This document shows positions 39,412 to 47,662 of a stretch of 64,000 nt of DNA, one piece after another. The position numbers and the translations under genes were made by a program. The DNA lies in NCBI GenBank assembly GCA_963662645.2, contig OY759762.1, positions 1,116,001-1,180,000 on the forward strand. The letters run 5' to 3'. Below the pieces are notes generated by a model. The model did no database searches. It was given only the letters and a program-made list of their open reading frames with translations, and was not told where the DNA came from. The stretch is from Aldehydirespirator sp963662645 (GTDB lineage Bacteria; Actinomycetota; Acidimicrobiia; Acidimicrobiales; Aldehydirespiratoraceae). Every line of letters starts with the position of its first letter. Positions within the stretch are counted from its first letter, which is position 1.

Positions 39412-40131
39412 TCACATCCCGCCAGCCTGCTTGGCAAGGGCTCGATAGTTGCGCCAAGACACCCACAGTGCGGCCATCCCCACGACGAACATGACGCCGA
39501 CAACGCCCCACAGGGCACCCGTGGCGATCCGCATGTTGCGTGAGTACCGCCGTCCTGACTCGTCCCAGTGGGCGTCCACCGCACCGTCGGCCATGTCCTC
39601 CAGCCCGCCGAGCCTCGCGTCGACGTTGTCCTGAAGTCGCGCGAACCGGGCATCAGCCGAGCGTCGGAGTTGATCGACTTCGTCGCGGCGGGCATCGATC
39701 TCGTCCTCCATCGACCGGACCCTGGGACGGGACTCGGCCCCGAGGTCGTAGGCGAGTGAGCCCAAGTCGAGGCCCACCGACCAGAGGGCGGAGTCGAGGG
39801 AGTACAGGTCGCTGTCCAAGCTCGCTCGTGCCTCGTAGAACTCGCTATCGATCCCCCAGCGCGCCGAGTAGGTCGCGGACTGGAAGTTCCTGTACGTCCC
39901 CTCCGCCCTGTCCCCATCCCTCATGCCGTCGCGGATAGGCAGGACGACAATGAGCAGCACGAGAGTGACCACGGGTAGGGCTATGAGCAGTACTGGGAGC
40001 ACGGTGTACGCGGCACCCATCCCGGATGACTCGGTGCGAGCCGCTGGGGCGTCGGCGGGCTCGGAGTCGATGCTGACCGTGGGGTCGCGCTCCGACGACT
40101 CGGAGCCGGTCTGGGTGTGAGCGGCAGTCAT
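39412..40131 (-). CDS. Two-helix membrane protein with a long coiled extracytoplasmic loop
   Basis: 239 aa. A polar N-terminal tail of about 40 residues is followed by a membrane helix (VLPVLLIALPVVTLVLLIVV) and then about 130 residues of polar, heptad-rich sequence (SMEDEIDARRDEVDQLRRSA; ADARFARLQDNVDARLGGLE). A second helix (GALWGVVGVMFVVGMAALWV) precedes a short basic tail. The layout resembles the input half of chemoreceptors or sensor kinases without any output domain. No family is recognised. It heads the minus-strand trio ending at 38206; a palindrome at 40272-40290 lies upstream. Confidence 0.65.
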   Translation of the reverse strand: MTAAHTQTGSESSERDPTVSIDSEPADAPAARTESSGMGAAYTVLPVLLIALPVVTLVLLIVVLPIRDGMRDGDRAEGTYRNFQSATYSARWGIDSEFYEARASLDSDLYSLDSALWSVGLDLGSLAYDLGAESRPRVRSMEDEIDARRDEVDQLRRSADARFARLQDNVDARLGGLEDMADGAVDAHWDESGRRYSRNMRIATGALWGVVGVMFVVGMAALWVSWRNYRALAKQAGGM

Positions 40132-40271
40132 CGTCGCGAGAGCCTCCTCAAGTTGGGCCGCGCTGGAGACCCGAGACCGGAAGCCGGCCGTCGATGCACG
40201 GTCTTTGATTGGTCAGGCTTCGCTGACACTCTCAGTGCTATCAGAGGCGTTCGAAGGTAGTTACAAGTTGG

Positions 40272-40290
40272 GTCATGAGTGCATCATGAC
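40272..40290. promoter_or_regulatory. Palindromic operator candidate GTCATGA-N5-TCATGAC
   Basis: A perfect inverted repeat with 7-bp arms lies in the 261-bp gap between the divergent membrane-protein gene (starts 40131) and serine hydrolase gene (starts 40393). The surrounding sequence is AT-richer than average. The rest of the gap shows nothing else clear. Confidence 0.45.
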
Positions 40291-40392
40291 GAAGCTGGGC
40301 CACTGTTGTAACAGAAAACTATCTGTTGATCAACTCCCCAGCTCGTGGCACCGGACAGGCAAGGCCGAGCTGCGCTGCGCGATCATTGGGGG

Positions 40393-41526
40393 ATGGAGAT
40401 TCATGGCATGTGCAAGCCGGGCTTCGAGGCCGTGCGGGATGCGTTCGAAGCGAACTTCGATGAGGGATTGGAGATCGGCGCAGCTGCGGCGGTGACCGTT
40501 GACGGTGAGTTCGTGGTCGACGTCTGGGGCGGCGACGCCGACGGCGACGGCACGCCCTGGCGGCGCGACACCATTGTCAACGTCTACTCCACCACCAAGA
40601 CCATGGCGGCCACCTGCATGCTGATGCTGGCCGACCGCGGAGAGCTCGACTTCGACGCCCCCGTGGCCCGTTACTGGCCCGAGTTCGCCCAGAACGGCAA
40701 GGAGGGCGTGCTGGTGAGCCACGTCATGGCCCACACCGCCGGGCTGCCCGGCTTCGACCCGCCCATCACCGTCGAGCAGCTCTACGACCTCGACCTCGTC
40801 GCGGCCAACCTCACGGCCCAGGCCCCCTGGTGGGAACCCGGCACCGCCTCGGGCTACCACGCCATCACCCAGGGCAACCTGGAGGGCGAGATCCTCTACC
40901 GCATCACCGGCCGGCGCATGGCCGACTGGTTCCGCACCGAGGTGGCCGAGCCGCTCGGCGCCGACTTCTGGATGAGCCTGCCCGCCTCCGAGGACCACCG
41001 GGTCTCGGACCTGGTGCCCCCGGTGTTCGGCGACAGGGGCGAGATCAACGGGGTGCCGGTGACCGCCGACTCGATCGCCGTCAAGGCGTGGCTGAGCTGT
41101 CCGCAGGACGCCACCGAGCCGACCACCCGCGAGTGGCGGGCCGCGGAGATTCCCGCCGCGGGCGGGTTCGGCAACGCCCGCTCGGTCGCCCGCATCCACG
41201 CCGCGCTGGCCTGCGGCGGCACCCTCGACGGCGTCCGGCTGATGTCGGAGGCGGGGGTGTGGCGGGCACTGGAGGAGCAGACCGACGGCATCGACAACAT
41301 GCTGATGGTGCGCCTGCGCCACGGTCTCGGCTTCGGGCTGCAGATCGGCGAGGAGTTCACCACCGAGCCCGGCCAGATGTTCTGGGGAGGCTGGGGCGGC
41401 TCGCTGGCCGCGATCGACCTCGACGCCCGCCTGAGCATCGCCTACGTGATGAACCGCATGGACGCCGACCTGATGGGCGACATGCGCGGCCGGCGGATCG
41501 CAGACGCCGTCCGGGCCTGCCTGTAG
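40393..41526 (+). CDS. Serine hydrolase, beta-lactamase (class C)/EstB-like family
   Basis: 377 aa from ATG 40393, preceded by GGGGGA. The nucleophile motif is S-x-x-K in NVYSTTKTMAATC (residues about 69-72), the Tyr motif is SGYHAITQGNLEGE and the third motif near the C-terminus is MFWGGWGGSLAA. No signal peptide is present, so this is a cytoplasmic esterase/amidase of the EstB/LACTB type and not a resistance beta-lactamase. Conserved SHVMAHTAGLPG supports the family. It is the first gene after the accessory patch. The substrate is unknown. Confidence 0.9.
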   Translation: MEIHGMCKPGFEAVRDAFEANFDEGLEIGAAAAVTVDGEFVVDVWGGDADGDGTPWRRDTIVNVYSTTKTMAATCMLMLADRGELDFDAPVARYWPEFAQNGKEGVLVSHVMAHTAGLPGFDPPITVEQLYDLDLVAANLTAQAPWWEPGTASGYHAITQGNLEGEILYRITGRRMADWFRTEVAEPLGADFWMSLPASEDHRVSDLVPPVFGDRGEINGVPVTADSIAVKAWLSCPQDATEPTTREWRAAEIPAAGGFGNARSVARIHAALACGGTLDGVRLMSEAGVWRALEEQTDGIDNMLMVRLRHGLGFGLQIGEEFTTEPGQMFWGGWGGSLAAIDLDARLSIAYVMNRMDADLMGDMRGRRIADAVRACL

Positions 41527-41613
41527 GCCCGCCGCCCCGTCAACGCCGTCCGGTCCTGCCGGGAGCCGCGCCGACCCGTCTCGCCGAGAAACCCCCGATT
41601 GGCAGCGAGGGGC

Positions 41614-42054
41614 CTAGTCCTCGCCGATGTCCTCGTTCCAGAGATCGGGCTCGGCCGCGATGAACTCCTCCATCATGGCCACGCACGTCTCGTCGTCGAG
41701 CACGGTGACCTTCACGCCTCGCTCGGCCAGCAGGGCCTCCTCGCCCAGGAACGTACGGTTCTCGCCCACCACCACCTCTGGAATGCCGTAGAGCAGGATC
41801 GCCCCGGTGCACATGGCGCACGGCGACAGGGTGGTGTACATCACCGAGTTGCGGTAGACGCTGGCCGGGTGCCGGCCGGCGTTCTCCAGTGCGTCGGTCT
41901 CGCCGTGGCGGATCGCCGAGCCCATCTGCACCCGGCGGTTGTGGCCCCGGCCGATGATCTCGCCGTCATGCACCAGAGCCGCCCCGATCGGAATGCCTCC
42001 GGTAGCCCGGCCCTTGCGAGCCTCGTCCACCGCTGCCTGCATGAACTTGTCCAT
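41614..42054 (-). CDS. Cytosine deaminase of the yeast FCY1 type (zinc CDA fold)
   Basis: 146 aa from ATG 42054. Zinc-site motifs are HGETDALENAGR (His and proton-shuttling Glu) and SPCAMCTGAILLYGIP (two Cys). The agreement with yeast cytosine deaminase is striking at the RGHN...GSA..HGE stretch, at VVGENRTFLGEE and at the C-terminal DLWNEDIGED, where yeast has a WFEDIGE-type end. It should hydrolyse cytosine to uracil, or a close pyrimidine or pterin. Most bacteria use the unrelated CodA, so this small eukaryote-like form is notable. It is divergent from the membrane-protein gene 48 bp away. Confidence 0.85.
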   Translation of the reverse strand: MDKFMQAAVDEARKGRATGGIPIGAALVHDGEIIGRGHNRRVQMGSAIRHGETDALENAGRHPASVYRNSVMYTTLSPCAMCTGAILLYGIPEVVVGENRTFLGEEALLAERGVKVTVLDDETCVAMMEEFIAAEPDLWNEDIGED

Positions 42055-42102
42055 AGCTCCATTCAACACCAAGGCACGGGAGCCGGCCCGGGCGGCGGCT
42101 AG

Positions 42103-42507
42103 CTTGCGGGCATCGACGACCGACTCGAAGCCCTCATCGGCGACTGGCGCGACCGCACCGGCGACGACCAACTCGAACGCCGTCTGCGGGAGCAACTCAT
42201 CGCGCTCGCGGACGCGGGGCTGGAACCCGACGAGGCCTTCCTGATCGCAGCCAGGCGGACCGGCATTCTCGACGAAGCCCTGGCCGTCGTCGCACGCACG
42301 ATCGAGCCTGAACTAGACGAGCAGGCCGACACCGCGCCGCAACCGGACACCACCCCGCAGGCCGACACCGCGCCGCAACCGGACACCGCGCCGCAGGCCG
42401 ACACCGCGCCGCAGCCCGAGCCCACCCCGCAGGCCGACACCGCGCCGCAACCGTCAGGGGGACGTTGGCAGCGGCTGGGACTGGCTCCCCACATCGCGGG
42501 TCCCGAG
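42103..42507 (+). other. Coding-like 5' extension of the next gene without a normal start codon
   Basis: After a TAG at 42100-42102 the frame of the following gene is open and reads GIDDRLEALIGDWRDR, then RLREQLIALADAGLEPDEAF and LIAARRTGILDEALAVVART. This is the look of a permease-prefix domain. A linker of repeated PQPDT/PQADTA units (about 42325-42450) joins it to the membrane part. No ATG, GTG or TTG occurs in frame before GTG 42508, so a rare start, a mutation or a sequencing error must be assumed. Confidence 0.6.
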
Positions 42508-43590
42508 GTGCGCCGGGAGTTCGTCGTCATGGGTGCTCTGGCGTGCGCGGCGGCCGTCGCCATCAAGGCGCCCGAGATCTTCGGGCTGCAACTCGACGGT
42601 GACGGCGAGTTCTACGCCCGCAACGTCAGCCTGCTGGTGCTCCCCTTCCTGGCCGGCTACTTCGCCTGGAAGCGCGGGCTGGGCCCCGTGATTCTGGGCC
42701 TGCTGGCGGCGGTGTTCGGGGCCGCGGCAGTATTCGTCAACGCCTACCCGTTCGACGGAGGCCGGGACACGTCGGACACCGAGGTGCTGGCCGCCCTGCA
42801 CCTGCCCATCCTGTTGTGGCTTGCCGTCGGGCTGGCCCACGCCGGAGGCGACTGGCGGTCACACGACAAGCGCATGGACTTCGTGCGCTTCACCGGCGAG
42901 TGGGTCATCTACTTCGGCCTGATCGCGCTCGGCGGCGGTGTGCTGGCCGGGTCCACCACCGGGATCTTCTCGGCCATCGGGATCGACGCCGGCGAGTTCA
43001 TCGGCCTCTGGCTGGTGCCGTGCGGAGCGGCTGGGGCAGTGGTCGTGGCCGGCTGGCTGGCCGAGTCGAGACAGGGCGTGCTGGAGCGGATCGCGCCCGT
43101 GCTCACGAGGCTGTTCACGCCGCTGTTCGCCGCGCTGCTGATCGTGTTCCTGCTGGCGGTGGCCCTCACCGGGCGAGGGATCGACGTCGGCCGGGGCGTG
43201 CTGATCTTCTTCGACGTGCTGCTGGCCCTGGTGCTGGCATTGGTCATCTACTCGGTCGCCGCCCGGGACCGAAACGCCCCCCGCGGCCTGTTCGACCTGC
43301 TTCAGCTGCTGCTGATAGTGGCCGCCCTGCTGGTCGACCTGCTGGTGCTGGGCGCCATCGTGGGACGCCTGTCGGACTTCGGTGCCACCCCCAACCGGAT
43401 CGCCGCCCTGGGCGAGAACCTTGTGCTGCTGGTCAATCTGGCCGGAGCCGCCTGGCTCTATATCGGCTTCTGGCGAGGGCGCCGCCCGTTCTCGATGCTT
43501 GAGCGCTGGCAGACCGCCTACGCCCCCGTCTACGTGATCTGGTTGGCGGCCGTCGTGATCGGGTTCCCGCCCCTGTTCGGCTTCTCGTAG
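42508..43590 (+). CDS. Multi-pass membrane protein, probably with an N-terminal permease-prefix domain
   Basis: 360 aa from GTG 42508, though coding signal clearly begins about 135 codons earlier (see preceding feature). About ten membrane helices are visible, for example LLVLPFLAGYFAWKRGLG, AALLIVFLLAVALTG and LLQLLLIVAALLVDLLVLG. No transport signature, channel motif or enzymatic residue is recognised; the whole resembles DUF4153-type proteins. It is divergent from the deaminase gene. The upstream domain and Pro/Gln linker suggest a regulated membrane protein of unknown role. Confidence 0.75.
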   Translation: MRREFVVMGALACAAAVAIKAPEIFGLQLDGDGEFYARNVSLLVLPFLAGYFAWKRGLGPVILGLLAAVFGAAAVFVNAYPFDGGRDTSDTEVLAALHLPILLWLAVGLAHAGGDWRSHDKRMDFVRFTGEWVIYFGLIALGGGVLAGSTTGIFSAIGIDAGEFIGLWLVPCGAAGAVVVAGWLAESRQGVLERIAPVLTRLFTPLFAALLIVFLLAVALTGRGIDVGRGVLIFFDVLLALVLALVIYSVAARDRNAPRGLFDLLQLLLIVAALLVDLLVLGAIVGRLSDFGATPNRIAALGENLVLLVNLAGAAWLYIGFWRGRRPFSMLERWQTAYAPVYVIWLAAVVIGFPPLFGFS

Positions 43591-43650
43591 CGCTTCACCT
43601 TCCAGCCCTGGCAGGGTTCCCTGGACCCTGGGGCGCGAAGGCTCGACGGC

Positions 43651-43702
43651 ATTGCCGCTCCTGTTCGCGGCGCTCACGAGCCACTCGGGCCACGGCCTCG
43701 CT
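43651..43702 (-). repeat. Gene-end-associated repeat, copy B
   Basis: Read on the minus strand it gives LSEAVARVARERREQERQC in one frame. It lies 48 bp after the stop of glcF and in the same orientation. About 43 of 48 aligned bases match copy C at 46031-46082. Further matching words (CCCGCTCGG) lie between element and gene in both places. Confidence 0.6.
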
Positions 43703-43749
43703 CAGCAGCTCGCCTGAATCGTGTCGATTTGCCGCTTACCCGCTCGGTC

Positions 43750-44949
43750 TCAAGGGCGGGAGGCGGAGAGGGCCTCGTCTACCAGCTCCAGGGGGTGGCG
43801 CACATCCAACCCGGCGGCGGCGAGATGCAGCGAGCAGCCGGGGTTGGCGCTGGCCACCACCGACGCGCCCGAGCGGACCACCGCCGCGGTCTTGCGCTCG
43901 CGGATCGCTCTGGACAGCTCGGGCTCCATCACCGAGTAGGCGCCGCCGGCCCCGCAGCACAGTCCGTCGTCGTCGAGCGCTACCACGTTGGCGACGAACG
44001 GCCTCAGCACAGCCGGGACGGCGTCGTGGGCCCGCTGCACGTGGCGCAGGTGGCACGGGTCCTGGACGGCCACCGTCATGTCCAGGGATGCGACCGGCCG
44101 GCGGGACCGCAGCTCGTCAAGACGCTCGGCCAGCCATTCGTGGACGTCGAACACCCGGGCTGAGAAGGCCCGGGCCTCGTCGGTTCCCAGCAGGTGCCCG
44201 TAGTCCTTGAGGGAGGCGCCGCAGCCGGCGGCGTCCACCAGGACGGGACGGTCGTCGCCGGACAGGGCGGCCATCACCTGGCGGGCCATGGCCTTCGTCT
44301 CGGACTCCAGCCCGGCATGGATGTGCAGCGCCCCGCAGCACGGCGCGGCCCCGCCCGTGGGCTCCACCCCCACTCCGGCGGCCTCCAGCACCCGCTGCAC
44401 CGCCAGGTGCACGTCGCGCTGCCAGGCGTCCATCACGCAGCCGGTGAACAGCCACACATCGTCGCCGGAGGTGCGCAGCGGCGGCCTTCGCAGCGGCATC
44501 CTCGCGGGCAGGCCCAGGCGCTTGGTCGGCACCAGGCGCAGCCGTATGGCCAGCGCCAGCAGGGTGGAGCCGGCCAGCAGCAGACGGCGATGGCGCAGCA
44601 TCCGCAGGGCCAGCCGCTGCCAGCGGGGTGTGATCCGGCCCGCGCCGGCCAGCGCGGCCCGCGTGCCCTCCATCAGATGGCCGAACGGCACCGCGCTCGG
44701 GCAGGCCGTCTCGCAGCCGCGGCACTGCACGCACGTCTCCATCGACCGGACCAGGTCGTCGGTCACCGGCGCGCCCTCGTTCTGCACCGCCCGCATCAGC
44801 GCGATCCGTCCCCGGGGCGACTCGGTGTCGCGCCCGGTGATCACGAACGTCGGGCAGTGCGGCAGGCACAGCCCGCAGGCCACGCATGCGACCAGCTCGT
44901 CGTCGTCGAGCCCGAGGTGCATCAGGGCTTCCTCGAACCGGGGCGACAT
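43750..44949 (-). CDS. glcF: Glycolate oxidase iron-sulfur subunit
   Basis: About 399 aa from ATG 44949; GTG/ATG further upstream would add up to 23 residues. Two ferredoxin-like [4Fe-4S] motifs are present: CVACGLCLPHCPTF and CVQCRGCETACPSA. Two CCG-type domains follow (GGAAPCCGALHIHAG and DDGLCCGAGGAYSVME). This is the electron-transfer subunit that passes electrons from GlcD to the membrane quinone pool during glycolate oxidation. It is the last gene of glcDEF. A 39-codon ORF lies between it and glcE. Confidence 0.93.
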   Translation of the reverse strand: MSPRFEEALMHLGLDDDELVACVACGLCLPHCPTFVITGRDTESPRGRIALMRAVQNEGAPVTDDLVRSMETCVQCRGCETACPSAVPFGHLMEGTRAALAGAGRITPRWQRLALRMLRHRRLLLAGSTLLALAIRLRLVPTKRLGLPARMPLRRPPLRTSGDDVWLFTGCVMDAWQRDVHLAVQRVLEAAGVGVEPTGGAAPCCGALHIHAGLESETKAMARQVMAALSGDDRPVLVDAAGCGASLKDYGHLLGTDEARAFSARVFDVHEWLAERLDELRSRRPVASLDMTVAVQDPCHLRHVQRAHDAVPAVLRPFVANVVALDDDGLCCGAGGAYSVMEPELSRAIRERKTAAVVRSGASVVASANPGCSLHLAAAGLDVRHPLELVDEALSASRP

Positions 44950-45041
44950 GGGCCGGATCGCTGCCCCCGGACAATCTCGGGAGAGTATTGCGCGCTGCAT
45001 CCACAGGAATCGCACCAAGAAATCCGGCGCATGCGGATCAT
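44922..45041 (-). CDS. Small Cys-containing ORF (39 aa) between glcE and glcF
   Basis: ATG 45041 overlaps the glcE stop (ATGA) and has AGGAGG just upstream inside glcE. The peptide begins MIRMRRISWCDSCGCSAQYS, with Cys in a CxxCxC arrangement, and runs 28 bases into glcF in another frame. A strong ribosome site and coupled start favour translation. It may be a tiny protein or only a device feeding ribosomes to glcF, which has no good site of its own. Confidence 0.4.
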   Translation of the reverse strand: MIRMRRISWCDSCGCSAQYSPEIVRGQRSGPCRPGSRKP

Positions 45042-45967
45042 GGCCTCCTCAGGGGGTCGCGGCCCGGGTTGAGCCGGCCGGCCGGGTCGAAACGCTCCTT
45101 GAACCGCCGGTTCAGCTCCGCCACGCCCGGATCGGCCGGCCGGAGCGGCTGGGGCTCGGAGGCGTGCACGACGCCGACGCCGAGCTCGGCGACGAAGCGG
45201 CCACCGCCGTTCGCCTCGCCGAAGGACGCGGCCTGCTCGGGCGTGCACGACCACCGGTGCGGCGGCAGCCCGGGCGGACCGTCCACATCCTCGGGCGGGC
45301 CCGCGGCGAGCCCGGCCAGGCGTGCCAGGTCCTCGTCCACGTCGACGCCGTAGCCACTCAACAAGATCCACACGCCGTCGCCGTCCCACAGCACCGACGC
45401 CGCGGTGTGGCACGACAGCACCGAGCACGGCTCGGCTCCGGAAAGGCGGACCCAGCGCTCAACCTCCCTCACCGGCACGGTACGCAACAGCACCTCGCCC
45501 ACCAGGCCGAGCGTGCCCAGCGACCCGACCAGCAGCCGGCACAGGTCGAAGCCGCTCACGTTCTTGACCGTGCCCGCGCCCGCGCTGGCGAGCTGGCCAC
45601 CGGCACTCACGTACCGGGCTTGCAGCAGGGTGTCGCGCACCGGCCCCAGCCCCAGGCGGGCGATGCTCGACTCTCCGGCCATCAACGCCCCGCCCACACT
45701 GCCGCCCACACGCTCGGGCAGGGCCGTGCGCTGGCCGGCGGAAGCCAGCTCCCCATGGAGTTCGGCCACCGGGGTGCCGGCCCGCACCCGCACCGTCATC
45801 TCGGCCGGCTCGAAGGCCACGATCCCTGCGGGGGCGGGCACCTCGCGGGTGCCGGGTGCGGCCGCGCCGCCGAGGCTCCAACGGGTCCCGCCTCCCCTCA
45901 CGCACACCGGCCCCTCGGTGCCGACCTCGGCCGCGAAAGCCGTCAGGACCTCGTCGAAGTCTGCCAC
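45038..45967 (-). CDS. glcE: Glycolate oxidase FAD-binding subunit
   Basis: 309 aa from GTG 45967. It is the short VAO/PCMH-type FAD-binding subunit: VCVRGGGTRWSLGG matches the pyrophosphate-binding start and ERVGGSVGGALMAGESSIAR the central FAD loop; GTVKNVSGFDLCRLLVGSLG is also typical of GlcE. With GlcD and GlcF it forms the glycolate dehydrogenase that makes glyoxylate. The gene lies between glcD and glcF on the minus strand. The 168-bp gap from glcD contains copy C of the gene-end repeat. Confidence 0.92.
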   Translation of the reverse strand: MADFDEVLTAFAAEVGTEGPVCVRGGGTRWSLGGAAAPGTREVPAPAGIVAFEPAEMTVRVRAGTPVAELHGELASAGQRTALPERVGGSVGGALMAGESSIARLGLGPVRDTLLQARYVSAGGQLASAGAGTVKNVSGFDLCRLLVGSLGTLGLVGEVLLRTVPVREVERWVRLSGAEPCSVLSCHTAASVLWDGDGVWILLSGYGVDVDEDLARLAGLAAGPPEDVDGPPGLPPHRWSCTPEQAASFGEANGGGRFVAELGVGVVHASEPQPLRPADPGVAELNRRFKERFDPAGRLNPGRDPLRRP

Positions 45968-46030
45968 CCCGCTCTGCCCCTCTCAGCAGATGCGCGGGCA
46001 GGTGACGCCGCCTGGTGGCGCGGCGTTGTC

Positions 46031-46082
46031 CATCCCGCTCTTGTTCGCTGCGCTCACGGGCCGCTCGGGCCACGGCCTCGCC
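46031..46082 (-). repeat. Gene-end-associated repeat, copy C
   Basis: On the minus strand one frame reads LGEAVARAARERSEQERDG. It begins 54 bp after the glcD stop and precedes glcE. It is the best match to copy B. Roughly half the base differences between copies are silent in this frame, a weak hint that the peptide frame matters. Confidence 0.6.
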
Positions 46083-46135
46083 AAGCGTCCCGTCAGGCTC
46101 ATCAGAAATCGCCACCCACCCGCTCGGCCTCTGAG

Positions 46136-47662
46136 TCAGCCCCAGACGCCAGCCGCGTCGGAGGCCCTCAACGCGCCGATGTCGGAGCAGCTGTGGGCGC
46201 TAGGCAGCACCTTGCCCGGGTTGAGGCGGCAGTGCGGATCGAACGACGCCCGCAGCCTGCTCTGCTGATCGAGGTCCACCGGACTGAACATCCGGTTCAT
46301 GTACTCGCGCTTCTCGACCCCGATCCCGTGCTCGCCGGTGAGCGCCCCGCCCATGTCCAGCGACATCTCGATGATCTCGCGGCCGGCGGCTTGCACCCGC
46401 TCATCAACACCCGGCACCCGGGAGTCGTAGGCCAGGATGGGGTGGAGGTTGCCGTCGCCGGCGTGGAACACGTTGAGCACGATCAAGTCGTGGCGGTCGA
46501 CGATCTCGTAGATCCGCTCCAGCACTTCCACGAGCCGGGTGCGGGGCACCACCGTGTCGTGCAGGTAGTAGTCGGGCATCACGTTGGCCACGGCCCCGAA
46601 TGCGCTCTTGCGCCCCTTCCACAGCCGGGCCCGCTCGTCGTCGTCGGCGGCGGTGCGCACGCTGATGGCCTGATTGCGCCGGGCAATGTCGGCCACCCTG
46701 TCCCCGGCTATGGCCACACCCCCGGCGGCGCCGTCGACCTCGACGAGCAGCACTGCGGCGGCGTCGGGGGGATAGCCGGCCCGCGCGAAGCTCTCGACGG
46801 CCCGCACGCAGCGCTGGTCCATCATCTCGATGGCGGCCGGCACGATCCCGGCCGCGATGATGGCGCTGACGGTGGCCGCCGCGTCCGACACGTCCGCGAA
46901 GCTCAGCAGCATGGTGCGCACCGCGGGCGGGTTCGGGGTGAGGCGGACGGCCACGGCCGTGGCGATGCCGCACATCCCCTCGGAGCCGACGAACGCTCCC
47001 CGCAGGTCGTAGCCGGCCGGCTCGGCGGTGAGGTCGCCCAGCGTGACGACCGATGCGTCGGACAGCACCACCTCCACCGCCACCACATGGGCGCTGGTCA
47101 CGCCGTAGGCCAGGCAGTGGGGCCCGCCGGAGTTGTTGGCCACGTTGCCGCCGATGGTGCAGGCCGCCTGGCTGGACGGGTCGGGCGCGTAGTGGACCCC
47201 GTGCGGGGCGAGGGCCCGGCTGAGGTCGAGGTTCACCATGCCGGGCTGCACCCAGGCCACGCCGTTGTCGAGGTCGACCTCCAGCAGCTTGTCCATCCGG
47301 GTCATCGACAGCACTACCGGCTGACCCAGCGGCGCCGCGCCGCCGGCCAGGCCTGTGCCGGCCCCCCTCGGCGACACGGCCCGCCCGTGGCGTTTGGCGA
47401 CCCTCATGCACGCCACCACGTCGGCGGTGGAGCCGGGATAGCACACCGGTCCGGCGTTGCCCTCCTTGTAAATGGAGGCGTCGCGGGAGGCCAGGTAGCG
47501 GGCGGCCGCGTCGGCTCGCACCCGGTCGGCCCCGATGGCTTCGACCAGGTCGGCGACGAGGGCGGCGTCGGCAGCATCGACAGGCCGGTCAGCACTGGCC
47601 CGGTCGCCACGGCGGCGCGACCCCAGTACCCGGCGGGTGGCGGCAGCGAGCGTCCTGGCCAC
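46136..47662 (-). CDS. glcD: Glycolate oxidase subunit GlcD (FAD-linked oxidase)
   Basis: 508-aa flavoprotein of the VAO family. The FAD loop is VSPRGAGTGLAGGAAPLGQP near residue 105, GGNVANNSGGPHCLAYGVT continues it, and the C-terminal substrate domain has HAGDGNLHPILAYD and GEHGIGVEKREYM. It oxidises glycolate (or D-lactate and related 2-hydroxy acids) to the keto acid. With the GlcE and GlcF genes downstream it makes a complete glycolate dehydrogenase. A D-lactate specificity cannot be excluded. The upstream gap towards the P450 gene holds the three phased palindromes, so the two operons may share a regulator. Confidence 0.93.
   Translation of the reverse strand: MARTLAAATRRVLGSRRRGDRASADRPVDAADAALVADLVEAIGADRVRADAAARYLASRDASIYKEGNAGPVCYPGSTADVVACMRVAKRHGRAVSPRGAGTGLAGGAAPLGQPVVLSMTRMDKLLEVDLDNGVAWVQPGMVNLDLSRALAPHGVHYAPDPSSQAACTIGGNVANNSGGPHCLAYGVTSAHVVAVEVVLSDASVVTLGDLTAEPAGYDLRGAFVGSEGMCGIATAVAVRLTPNPPAVRTMLLSFADVSDAAATVSAIIAAGIVPAAIEMMDQRCVRAVESFARAGYPPDAAAVLLVEVDGAAGGVAIAGDRVADIARRNQAISVRTAADDDERARLWKGRKSAFGAVANVMPDYYLHDTVVPRTRLVEVLERIYEIVDRHDLIVLNVFHAGDGNLHPILAYDSRVPGVDERVQAAGREIIEMSLDMGGALTGEHGIGVEKREYMNRMFSPVDLDQQSRLRASFDPHCRLNPGKVLPSAHSCSDIGALRASDAAGVWG

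Noticed and set aside
40393..41526. Antibiotic-resistance beta-lactamase
   Set aside because: No signal peptide, and the motifs match EstB/LACTB-type esterases more than secreted class C enzymes.
43591..43650. Hairpin of CCCTGG/CCAGGG words as a terminator
   Set aside because: The arms overlap, several alternative pairings exist and no T-run follows.
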